DNA from: UBA9653 sp014859835
GTDB lineage: Archaea; Thermoplasmatota; Thermoplasmata; UBA10834
Assembly (NCBI GenBank): GCA_014859835.1
Contig: JACZKW010000046.1
Span: 1 to 11,181 of the forward strand
Reading direction: 5' to 3'
DNA length: 11,181 bases
Part shown: piece by piece, positions 1 to 6,184 of the stretch
Numbering within the stretch: position 1 is the stretch's first letter
How the letters are laid out: every line of letters starts with the position of its first letter
Program-made: the position numbers and the translations under genes
The notes under the pieces: generated by a model
What the model was told of the DNA's origin: nothing
Database searches by the model: none
What the model saw: only the letters and a program-made list of their open reading frames with translations

Positions 1-1
1 T

Positions 2-358
2 GGCGAAGGAGACTACAACCTGCCAAGCGCTCCTCCAGCTCCCGGGAATAACCACCGGGTCTGGTGGGACCGTGACGGGGTAGATCCGTACCAGAACGCC
101 GCTACGGCAAATACTGGCGGCATATATGAAATCGTCATAAAGCTGCATGCGACCAGCGACACGACAGCGACTGCCTACATGAACATAAGAGGGCTTGATC
201 AGGGCTTCGAGACCGACGGCAATTGGAACACCATCGAGCTGACTCCGGCGGGCATGACATGGACGGGCGACATGCACCACTTGTTGGTCTTCTACGGACT
301 CTATGGTTACGGGGCGACGCACACTGCAGAATTCAGTGACATAACAGTGACTCAGTGA
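2..358 (+). CDS. C-terminal end of a secreted or surface beta-rich protein (5' truncated by window)
   Basis: An open frame enters from the left edge and ends at TGA 356-358, giving about 118 residues. The composition is that of an extracellular archaeal domain: rich in G, N, T, D and aromatics, with almost no lysine and no cysteine. It shows short alternating hydrophobic strands such as GIYEIVIKLHA, ATAYMNIRGL and HHLLVFYGLYGYG, ending in EFSDITVTQ. A proline-rich stretch (PSAPPAPG) near the start could be a linker to an upstream domain. There is no C-terminal membrane anchor or sorting signal. A jelly-roll or lectin-like beta-sandwich is a reasonable guess from the strand pattern, but I do not recognise the family. 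The N-terminus, any signal peptide and total size lie outside the window. Confidence 0.7.
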   Translation, partial: GEGDYNLPSAPPAPGNNHRVWWDRDGVDPYQNAATANTGGIYEIVIKLHATSDTTATAYMNIRGLDQGFETDGNWNTIELTPAGMTWTGDMHHLLVFYGLYGYGATHTAEFSDITVTQ

Positions 359-432
359 AGGGCGGGTGCAAACTTATTGAAACCTCTTTCATTGTCGTTT
401 TGACTCCTCTGTTCGCGGTCAGCGAGGTTTGG

Positions 433-1602
433 TCATCGCGCTGAGCCGTGGATGAAACGGGATGAATGGCCCTGGCCAGTTTCACCGAGCACAGTCCACT
501 CTTTCCTCTTGGGTTCTCTTCCGACATACCTTATGCGGAACTTGGGAAATTGCAGCCACCAGACGACCGCCCCGCACTGTCCGCATCCAATCTCCCTTCT
601 GGATACGAGCGTTCCGCATGCTGGGCATTTGTACATATATGACACAAACAGTCTATTGACTCGATGGAACTTGTATTCCTTCAGTGCGATCGCACTCAAT
701 ATGAACATGAATCCTGAGAACAGTAGCGTGACGATAAGCACCATTGCCGAGCCGCTGATGATCAAGGCCGCGATGCCCAAGGCTACGAAGACCATCCCCA
801 CGGCGAATGCAACGACTGTACCAACGAATGATGCCCTGTCCTGCCCCCACTTGTTCTTCTTCACATTCTTGATCTCCGGGCCGAAGATGTAGCTGATCGC
901 CAGTATCGCGAAGGAGAAGATGATGACGATTAGGGGGATGATTCTGAGAAGATCGTCCAATATGATAACGCCAATGAGAGCCACCATGTTCAGCGTAATC
1001 AATGCGAGAGCGCTGAGGTGACGCATCAGCGGTCGCCTTCTCCCTTCGATGAATTTTCCTGCAAGGATCGGCCTCACTCTCTCGAAACAGTGCCTATCCA
1101 GGGTCATCTCGTATTCCGTATCGATTCCTCCCTGGAGAAACATCGTCGAGGTGTACTTGCCCTCCTCGAAACGGATGATGTCTTCGTATCTGATTTCAAG
1201 AAACTCCATGCCTCCGAACCGATGGATCCGGATCGCTCTCATATACACTCGGTCCGGAACAGTCTCGGGCGAATACATATTCGATGATGATTTGTAGGAT
1301 TCATAGAGCTGATTTGCCTCCGGCTTTCGAAGGAATATGATGCGTCTATCTGTCAGATACAGTGTTCCCCAACCCGCTTCAGGATAGAATTCTACGGATT
1401 CCCCTCCGAACGAGGGGTAGAAATGATTGTTTATTGAACCGCATTTATGGATATTCAGGAGTGATTCGGTTTCAAAGAAGAGTATCTTCTCGCCAGATTC
1501 AGGAATCAAATGCCCTGAGAAGTTGACAACGAAGCCAGAATAATCCTGGACCGCCCTCACTTCGTATATGCTATTCTTCCCGTCCAGATCCCCGACCCGC
1601 AT
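433..1602 (-). CDS. Membrane protein: GRAM/PH-like N-terminus, four TM segments, C-terminal zinc ribbon
   Basis: The predicted protein has 389 residues. Residues about 30-180 look like a GRAM/PH-type beta-barrel, with the typical block LYLTDRRIIFLRKPE (81-95) and later MEFLEIRYEDIIRFEEGK. Hydrophobic stretches at about 193-215, 221-241, 257-283 and 285-308 suggest four membrane helices. A zinc ribbon follows, with C326/C329 (CPAC) and C340/C343 (CGQC). The ATG at 1602 is supported by a TATA-like GAGATATGAT centred about 25 nt upstream, which would make the message leaderless. The last 11 or so residues, including SSRFIHGSA, are encoded by the antisense of a dispersed repeat and are probably not ancestral. 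The gene is alone on its strand here. Its function is unknown; a membrane-associated sensor or scaffold is only a guess from the architecture. Confidence 0.85.
   Translation of the reverse strand: MRVGDLDGKNSIYEVRAVQDYSGFVVNFSGHLIPESGEKILFFETESLLNIHKCGSINNHFYPSFGGESVEFYPEAGWGTLYLTDRRIIFLRKPEANQLYESYKSSSNMYSPETVPDRVYMRAIRIHRFGGMEFLEIRYEDIIRFEEGKYTSTMFLQGGIDTEYEMTLDRHCFERVRPILAGKFIEGRRRPLMRHLSALALITLNMVALIGVIILDDLLRIIPLIVIIFSFAILAISYIFGPEIKNVKKNKWGQDRASFVGTVVAFAVGMVFVALGIAALIISGSAMVLIVTLLFSGFMFILSAIALKEYKFHRVNRLFVSYMYKCPACGTLVSRREIGCGQCGAVVWWLQFPKFRIRYVGREPKRKEWTVLGETGQGHSSRFIHGSAR
442..470 (+). repeat. Dispersed 29-bp repeat, copy 1
   Basis: The copy begins TGAGCCGTGGATGAAA, then C, then GGGATGA, then ATGGC. 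It differs from copy 2 (1720-1748) at one base and from copy 3 (2632-2660) at three. Flanks on both sides are unrelated among copies. This copy lies inside the last codons of the 433-1602 minus-strand gene and supplies part of its C-terminus. Confidence 0.9.
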
Positions 1603-1611
1603 GCTCCAGCA

Positions 1612-1636
1612 CCAATCGCTGCATCATATCTCGTAG
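1612..1636 (-). promoter_or_regulatory. Putative TATA box for the 433-1602 membrane-protein gene
   Basis: On the minus strand GAGATATGATGC reads toward the gene. Its centre is about 25 nt from the ATG at 1602, the usual archaeal TATA-to-start-site distance, so transcription could begin at or next to the start codon. Called by eye from spacing and AT content. Confidence 0.4.
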
Positions 1637-1719
1637 CCCTGACGGCCACGCCATTTCCTCAGCCAAGATGGATGAAGTTCTTGATAACAACTTCCATACT
1701 CTGTGTACGTGATTGCCGT

Positions 1720-1748
1720 TGAGCCGTGGATGAAACGGGATGACTGGC
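1720..1748 (+). repeat. Dispersed 29-bp repeat, copy 2
   Basis: The copy begins TGAGCCGTGGATGAAA, then C, then GGGATGA, then CTGGC. It is intergenic, between the divergently transcribed membrane-protein gene (start 1602) and the DUF2284 gene. In this copy the ends GAGCC and GGCTC (1721-1750) are complementary, and an inner CCGT/ACGG pair could form a small hairpin. The sequence contains ATG AAA CGG GAT GAC TGG, the start of a 26-codon open frame ending at TGA 1808-1810, which I do not call as a gene. Confidence 0.9.
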
Positions 1749-1975
1749 TCTTCTCCAATCAGGGCCTTTTTGTACCGGGATATAAACCTTTTAATCGCCT
1801 TTCCTCGTGAAATCGGTGGTTCAACTCATGCGGCATGCAACCCGGACGGGTGGCTCATTTCTATCGTAGAGAATCGACACCGAGCTAAACTCTTCATCTC
1901 TGATTCTCACGGTCATTTCATCGGGTTCGGAGCGTGCGAAATCCTTACTATACGTCATTCCCTTCGTGGTTTCGA
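1749..1975 (+). other. Intergenic region with a TATA box and no supported gene
   Basis: Together with 1603-1719 this makes about 370 bases without a gene. The clearest element is GATATAAACC at 1778-1787 followed by CTTTTAATCG, a good archaeal TATA-like box that would start a transcript near 1805. From there to the DUF2284 start is 170 nt or more, much longer than the leaders elsewhere in the window. Open frames here are short and lack coding features. I see no tRNA or CRISPR structure. Confidence 0.5.
1778..1787 (+). promoter_or_regulatory. Strong TATA-like box with no adjacent start codon
   Basis: GATATAAACC sits 30 bp after repeat copy 2. It implies transcription from about 1805, far ahead of the DUF2284 start, so it serves either a long-leader mRNA or an unannotated small RNA. 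Identified by eye. Confidence 0.45.
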
Positions 1976-2590
1976 ATGGTACGCAAATCTGAAGACATGA
2001 GGCTGAGACGCCTTACGGTCGCAGCCAAGAATCTCGGGGCCACCGAGGCCAAGGTTGTGAACACTGAAGACATTGTTGTTGACAAACGTGTCCGGTTGAA
2101 GTGTGCTATTCCAGTTTGCGTGGACTACGGCAGGCATCTCCTGTGTCCTCCGAATGCAATGTCCGTGGACGAGTTTTCGGAAATAGTGAGACTCTACAAG
2201 AATGCAATCATACTCCAGGTCGAAGCGGATGTCGATTCTTCTGACAAATCGAGAAGACATCTGGACAAAGAGGTATGCAAGAATGTCGAGAGATCCACGG
2301 GTTCCGCCAGGTGGGAAAGGAGACTGCACAGGCTGGTGAACCAGATGGAGACTCTTGCTTTCAAGCAGGGCTTCTATTTGGCTGCGGGCCTGACGGGCGG
2401 AAATTGCCGCCTCTGTCGCGAGTGCGTTGTTCCTCGGAGCGGCGAATTATGCCGCCACCCATTCGAGGCGAGGCCGTCGATGGAGGCAATGGGGATTGAC
2501 GTTGCAAAAACCTGCAAGAATGCCGGGCTGCCGTTGAACCTCTCGTCGAAGAAGAAAGTAAGGTGGACGGGATTGGTGCTGTTGGACTAG
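1976..2590 (+). CDS. DUF2284 family predicted metal-binding protein
   Basis: From ATG 1976 the protein has 204 residues. It carries both hallmark blocks of DUF2284. The first is KC-x4-C-x2-YG-x3-LCPPN (residues 42-60). The second is a C-terminal cluster, NCRLCRECV (143-151), then GELCRHPFEARPSMEAMGIDV (156-176). Cysteines at 43, 48, 57, 144, 147, 150, 159 and 180 could bind an iron-sulfur cluster or other metal; the ligand and reaction of this family are not established to my knowledge. The frame also opens at GTG 1934 and ATG 1997. I chose 1976 because TACTATAC at 1946-1953 lies about 26 nt upstream, giving a leaderless start; 1997 fits family length equally well. It ends with TAG. The gene stands alone between repeat copies 2 and 3. 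Confidence 0.85.
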   Translation: MVRKSEDMRLRRLTVAAKNLGATEAKVVNTEDIVVDKRVRLKCAIPVCVDYGRHLLCPPNAMSVDEFSEIVRLYKNAIILQVEADVDSSDKSRRHLDKEVCKNVERSTGSARWERRLHRLVNQMETLAFKQGFYLAAGLTGGNCRLCRECVVPRSGELCRHPFEARPSMEAMGIDVAKTCKNAGLPLNLSSKKKVRWTGLVLLD

Positions 2591-2631
2591 GAGTCGAATG
2601 GCTTCCCCATCTTCCTGACCCCTTCTCATCT

Positions 2632-2660
2632 TGAGCCGTGGATGAAATGGGATGACTAGC
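2632..2660 (+). repeat. Dispersed 29-bp repeat, copy 3
   Basis: The copy begins TGAGCCGTGGATGAAA, then T, then GGGATGA, then CTAGC. It differs from copy 2 at two bases. It is intergenic, in the 114-nt gap between the convergent DUF2284 (stop 2590) and histidine kinase (stop 2705) genes. The C-to-T change turns the inner CCGT/ACGG pairing into CCGU/AUGG, which still pairs in RNA through a G-U wobble. Confidence 0.88.
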
Positions 2661-2704
2661 CATTTCTCAATCTATCGATGGACTCTGCGTACTGTGGTTG
2701 CGTT

Positions 2705-4630
2705 TCAGTCGACCACTGGCAACATGACATTGAATATGGCGCCTGCCCTCGGGTTCCCCTTCTCCCTGTCCTCGACCCAGATGCGTCCGCCGAACTGCTC
2801 TGTGATGGATTTGACTATCGATAGTCCGAGTCCTATGCCCTTGCCGCCTGATACCCTTGGTGCGAATTTGTCGAATATGGCCAACTTCTTGTCATCTGGC
2901 ACGCCGACACCGTGGTCCGCTATCGATATCATCCACCAATGACGACTCTCCTCCTCGCGCCTCGTGATTGAGATGTCTATCTTCACATGTTCCTTAGGGT
3001 CATATTTGATCGAATTGTTCAGCAAGTTCTGGAACAGGTCGTGCAAGAGGTCGTTGCCTCTTACCAAGCACCTGTTGTTCGACGCGTCTATGCTTATGGA
3101 TACCGTCTTCTCCGTGCTCGATTCCTTGAAATCCTTCGCTAGTCCTTGCAGTATCGGGACGAGATCAATCGTGAGCATCTTCTCCGTCCCCTTCTCTTTG
3201 ACGAAGACCAGCTGCTTGATCCTCGAGATGAGATCGTTGCTGAGAACGATTTGTTTCTTGGCCTTTTCTAGAGCCAGGCTCCTATGTTCGTCCTGCACAT
3301 CCTTACGTGTGGCCATGTCGATCAGGACACCGATGCCCGTGTTGTAGCCACTTATGTCGTGGAACAGCAGTCTGTTGAGCATCTCGATATCCTGATTGCT
3401 AGAGACTATCTCCTCAATCAGGTCGTTGTTGCGGAACGCGAGCGAGACGATCGATCCATATACACTCATCATCTCAAGCAGGTCCTTCTCGAACATGCCA
3501 TCATCGGGTCGGTCCATCGCATATATCACCGCGACGATATCGTCATGATGGTCTCTAAGAGGGATAACGAAGAGGTCATACCTGGACTCGCCTTCCTTGC
3601 CAGTCGCATGCGACGATTCCTGAATGGTCTTTATCATCTTGGAATCAACAGGTCTGATCGGGATCTGCGAGAGTCGGTGCTCGGTGAACTGCATTGTTGG
3701 GATCCAGAACAGATCCTCCGTGAATCGGTACGCTGGATCGCAATCGATGTGGACCGTCTTCGTGAAAATAGTTCCGACGTCTCCTGACGAATCGTCGTTG
3801 ACGAACCTGAACAACCCCTCCCTCTCGTCCAACAACGCGACCTGACAATTCATGAATCCCAAATGCGATGAGAGGAAGTTCCGGGCCGCGACGAGCATCT
3901 CAGACCTATCCATTGCCACAACGATCCTTGTAGCGAGATTGAGCAAGCCCGAGAAGACTCGCGCGCGCTTCGCGCTGGCATCGAGTGTCGATTCCTGGGA
4001 GGTCCACATGTGGGATAGCTCTATGGCGATCGATGCAATCGAAGCGAGGATCTCGAGCTGAGCGATGATATTCCGGGATAGCTTTCGGTGATTCGTAGTC
4101 TCCATTATCTCTATGCATCCCAGCTGCTTGCCGTCCTTGTCGAAAAGGAGCGTGTCTGTGAAATCCATCGGATGCCACTCGTCGGGATCCTTCCTCGGCG
4201 GGAGATTTCTGGGAACACCATCATAGAACGACTTGTCGAAATCCTCTATGAGCACGTACTCCCCAGGTGCGAAGTATGTGAGCGCGCCTATCTTGTCGGA
4301 TATTTTAAGCGTGTCCTTCCAGCTCTCAGCGGTATATGTGACTTCTTTGATCTCCCTCGCCTGGTCCTCATCGTACCCAACCAGATGTCGCACCATCCAT
4401 ACGCCAGTGCGCGCGTCGGTCCTGTAGATGACCAGCTTCTTGATCGGGAACAGCTCGGTCGCTGCCTTGCCGATGATCTCCAGTATCTCCACTTCGTCCC
4501 TGTGATGAAGGACCGCCATGGATATCTCTAGGATCTTCTTCGCGAGGTCGTCGCTGATCTCGTGCTCTATTATCTCCTTCTCGGGCCTGTCCTTGTATCC
4601 TCTGCTCGAGGAGGTCTCACCAGAGTCCAC
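2705..4630 (-). CDS. Soluble double-GAF sensor histidine kinase
   Basis: The protein has 641 residues with no membrane segment, so it should sense an intracellular signal. Two GAF-like regions occupy about 35-205 and 225-405. A dimerisation/phosphoacceptor region follows, with the H-box LLFHDISGYN (His424). The ATP-binding domain is complete: N-box LFQNLLNNSIKYDP (532-545), G1 DHGVGVPDD (572-580), F-box IFDKF (585-589) and G2 GGKGIGLGLSIV (595-606). It is expected to autophosphorylate on His424 and pass the phosphate to a response regulator, but none is encoded nearby, so it is an orphan kinase here. The start is GTG 4630, because an in-frame stop lies about 20 nt upstream. The TATA-like CTTAATATC at 4661-4669 gives a leader of roughly 9 nt. 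Family and domains are clear; the signal is unknown. Confidence 0.93.
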   Translation of the reverse strand: MDSGETSSSRGYKDRPEKEIIEHEISDDLAKKILEISMAVLHHRDEVEILEIIGKAATELFPIKKLVIYRTDARTGVWMVRHLVGYDEDQAREIKEVTYTAESWKDTLKISDKIGALTYFAPGEYVLIEDFDKSFYDGVPRNLPPRKDPDEWHPMDFTDTLLFDKDGKQLGCIEIMETTNHRKLSRNIIAQLEILASIASIAIELSHMWTSQESTLDASAKRARVFSGLLNLATRIVVAMDRSEMLVAARNFLSSHLGFMNCQVALLDEREGLFRFVNDDSSGDVGTIFTKTVHIDCDPAYRFTEDLFWIPTMQFTEHRLSQIPIRPVDSKMIKTIQESSHATGKEGESRYDLFVIPLRDHHDDIVAVIYAMDRPDDGMFEKDLLEMMSVYGSIVSLAFRNNDLIEEIVSSNQDIEMLNRLLFHDISGYNTGIGVLIDMATRKDVQDEHRSLALEKAKKQIVLSNDLISRIKQLVFVKEKGTEKMLTIDLVPILQGLAKDFKESSTEKTVSISIDASNNRCLVRGNDLLHDLFQNLLNNSIKYDPKEHVKIDISITRREEESRHWWMISIADHGVGVPDDKKLAIFDKFAPRVSGGKGIGLGLSIVKSITEQFGGRIWVEDREKGNPRAGAIFNVMLPVVD

Positions 4631-4660
4631 ACCAATCGGATGCCATCATGGTCGTCGACC

Positions 4661-4670
4661 GATATTAAGT
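4661..4670 (-). promoter_or_regulatory. Putative TATA box for the histidine kinase gene
   Basis: On the minus strand ACTTAATATC lies about 35 nt before the GTG at 4630, placing transcription start near 4639. It shares the 219-nt divergent intergenic region with the kamA promoter. Confidence 0.4.
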
Positions 4671-4773
4671 GAGCGGGCATATGTGCAGCTCAATTCGGAC
4701 TACCAGGCTGATGATTGTCCGTGAGCACAACACATAGGCAATCATGGGGTGTGCCACATTCTATTCATCTTCT

Positions 4774-4800
4774 CTCGATAAATTGCACTTATTCTAAATA
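4774..4800 (+). promoter_or_regulatory. Putative TATA region for kamA
   Basis: An AT-rich segment contains CGATAAATTG and TTCTAAATA. Either would place transcription start at about 4807-4820, giving a 30-43 nt leader that includes the Shine-Dalgarno sequence at 4835-4840. Called by position and composition only. Confidence 0.35.
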
Positions 4801-4834
4801 GGGGGACGTGATACCCTTTTGGAAAACAGGTCTT

Positions 4835-4840
4835 AGGAGG
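4835..4840 (+). promoter_or_regulatory. Shine-Dalgarno sequence that fixes the kamA start
   Basis: AGGAGG ends 9 nt before ATG 4850. It decides against the in-frame GTG at 4808, which has no comparable site and would add 14 residues not expected in the family. Confidence 0.75.
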
Positions 4841-4849
4841 CCTCTGACA

Positions 4850-6157
4850 ATGAGAAAATGGAAGGATATCCCACTCTGGAAGGATGTAAGCCCAAAGCAG
4901 TGGACTGATTGGAAGTGGCAGGTGAGGAACCGTATAACGGATGTCGACACACTGGCCAAGGTAATCAATCTGACGCCTGAGGAGAAGGAGGAGATTCGTA
5001 ACTCGATGAAATATCTCCGCATGGCAATCACTCCATACTACGCTTCCTTGATGGACCCGAACGACCCGATGTGCCCGATCAGACGACAAGCGGTTCCGAC
5101 ATCTGCGGAGCTCCATATCAGCAAGGACGATCTGGTGGATACCGTCGGTGAGACGACCGATGCGCCTCACGAAGGACTGACTCACAGATACCCCGACCGC
5201 GTGCTCCTGCTGCTCACAGACCAGTGCAGCATGTATTGCAGACACTGCTGCAGGAGGAGGATCGTCGGCGTGACCGACCACGCCCGCAGCTGGGACGAGA
5301 TCAAGGCTGCTATCGATTACATCAGGGACACCCCGCAGGTACGAGATGTGCTTCTCTCTGGAGGGGACGCGCTGCTGGTCTCAGATACGCTCTTGGAGAA
5401 GGTGATCCGGGAGATCAGGAAGATCAAGCACGTCCAGATAATCAGAATAGGCTCGAGGACCCCGGTGGTCCTACCCTACAGGATCACCCCATCGCTCGTG
5501 AAGATGCTCCGGAAGTATCACCCTATCTGGCTCAATACCCATTTCAACCATCCGAACGAGATTACGCCAGAATCGACGCGCGCGGTGGAGATGCTCGCCG
5601 ATGCGGGTATACCCGTGGGCAACCAGACGGTCTTGCTCAAAACGGTCAACGACTGCCCGATGATCATGAAGAAGCTCTGTCAGGACCTGACATACATCCG
5701 GTGCAGACCATATTACATCTACCAATGCGACATAGCCCAGGGTCTTGAGCACTTCCGGACGGCGATATCAAAGGGGATCGAGATCATCGAGAACCTCAGA
5801 GGCCACACATCTGGCTACGCGGTCCCTCAGTTCGTGATAGATGCGCCGACTGGAGGTGGGAAGATACCCGTCGGTCCGACCTACCTGATATCACAGTCGG
5901 ACAAGCGTGTCATCCTCAGGAACTACGAGGGCGGCATATTCCAGTTCCCTGAGGTCGAAGGCGACAGGATAAGCCGATGCCCGCCGAACTGCAAACTATG
6001 CGAGACATACGAACACCTCGAATCCAAAGACGGTGTTGCTTCAGTCCTGTCTGGGAGAAAGATGTGCCTCATACCTCAAGGTAACATACGGGAAGAGCGC
6101 AGGAAAGGGTACGGGAAGAAGTCGAAACCGAAGCCGCCAAAGTGCACCAACTTCTGA
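4850..6157 (+). CDS. kamA: Lysine 2,3-aminomutase (radical SAM, PLP-dependent)
   Basis: The protein has 435 residues from ATG 4850. It interconverts L-alpha-lysine and L-beta-lysine using a [4Fe-4S] cluster, S-adenosylmethionine and PLP. The N-terminal KDVSPKQWTDWKWQVRNRI is typical of the family. The radical-SAM motif is C126-x3-C130-x2-C133 within CSMYCRHC. GGGKIP provides the PLP lysine (K338). D294 (YQCD) and D331 (VIDAP) match the substrate-binding aspartates, and C269, C377, C381 and C384 match the zinc ligands of the clostridial enzyme with near-identical numbering. An extra cysteine (C134) stands directly after the cluster motif, where I recall threonine in family members. In archaea beta-lysine normally feeds N-epsilon-acetyl-beta-lysine osmolyte synthesis, but no acetyltransferase (ablB) is adjacent. 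The gene converges on dph6 with a 27-nt gap. Confidence 0.95.
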   Translation: MRKWKDIPLWKDVSPKQWTDWKWQVRNRITDVDTLAKVINLTPEEKEEIRNSMKYLRMAITPYYASLMDPNDPMCPIRRQAVPTSAELHISKDDLVDTVGETTDAPHEGLTHRYPDRVLLLLTDQCSMYCRHCCRRRIVGVTDHARSWDEIKAAIDYIRDTPQVRDVLLSGGDALLVSDTLLEKVIREIRKIKHVQIIRIGSRTPVVLPYRITPSLVKMLRKYHPIWLNTHFNHPNEITPESTRAVEMLADAGIPVGNQTVLLKTVNDCPMIMKKLCQDLTYIRCRPYYIYQCDIAQGLEHFRTAISKGIEIIENLRGHTSGYAVPQFVIDAPTGGGKIPVGPTYLISQSDKRVILRNYEGGIFQFPEVEGDRISRCPPNCKLCETYEHLESKDGVASVLSGRKMCLIPQGNIREERRKGYGKKSKPKPPKCTNF

Positions 6158-6184
6158 AACCCTCTGCGAAACCATTTCCCTTCT

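Noticed and set aside
440..470. Box C/D guide RNA (CTGA then GGATGA resembling D' and C' boxes)
   Set aside because: The C box would need RTGATGA but reads TGGATGA, the D-like CTGA is present only in copy 1, and the segment between copies is far too long for a guide RNA.
452..892. 146-codon plus-strand open frame starting in repeat copy 1
   Set aside because: It lies wholly antisense to the membrane protein, whose domains are recognisable; its composition looks like an antisense shadow.
1730..1810. 26-codon open frame starting in repeat copy 2
   Set aside because: Its first six codons are just the repeat; copy 3 reaches a stop after five codons, so there is no evidence for a conserved peptide.
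1820..1870. tRNA suggested by GGTTCAACTC
   Set aside because: The flanking bases do not form a T stem and no acceptor or anticodon arm can be built around it.
1740..2000. 86-codon open frame on the plus strand
   Set aside because: It overlaps the DUF2284 start, has no recognisable domain and no ribosome-binding site, and begins inside a repeat copy.
442..2660. CRISPR array from the three repeats
   Set aside because: The intervals are 912-1278 bp and contain ordinary genes; there are no short uniform spacers, and no cas genes are visible.
4808..4849. Upstream GTG start for kamA
   Set aside because: The AGGAGG at 4835-4840 and family length place the start at ATG 4850; the extra 14 residues are not family-like.
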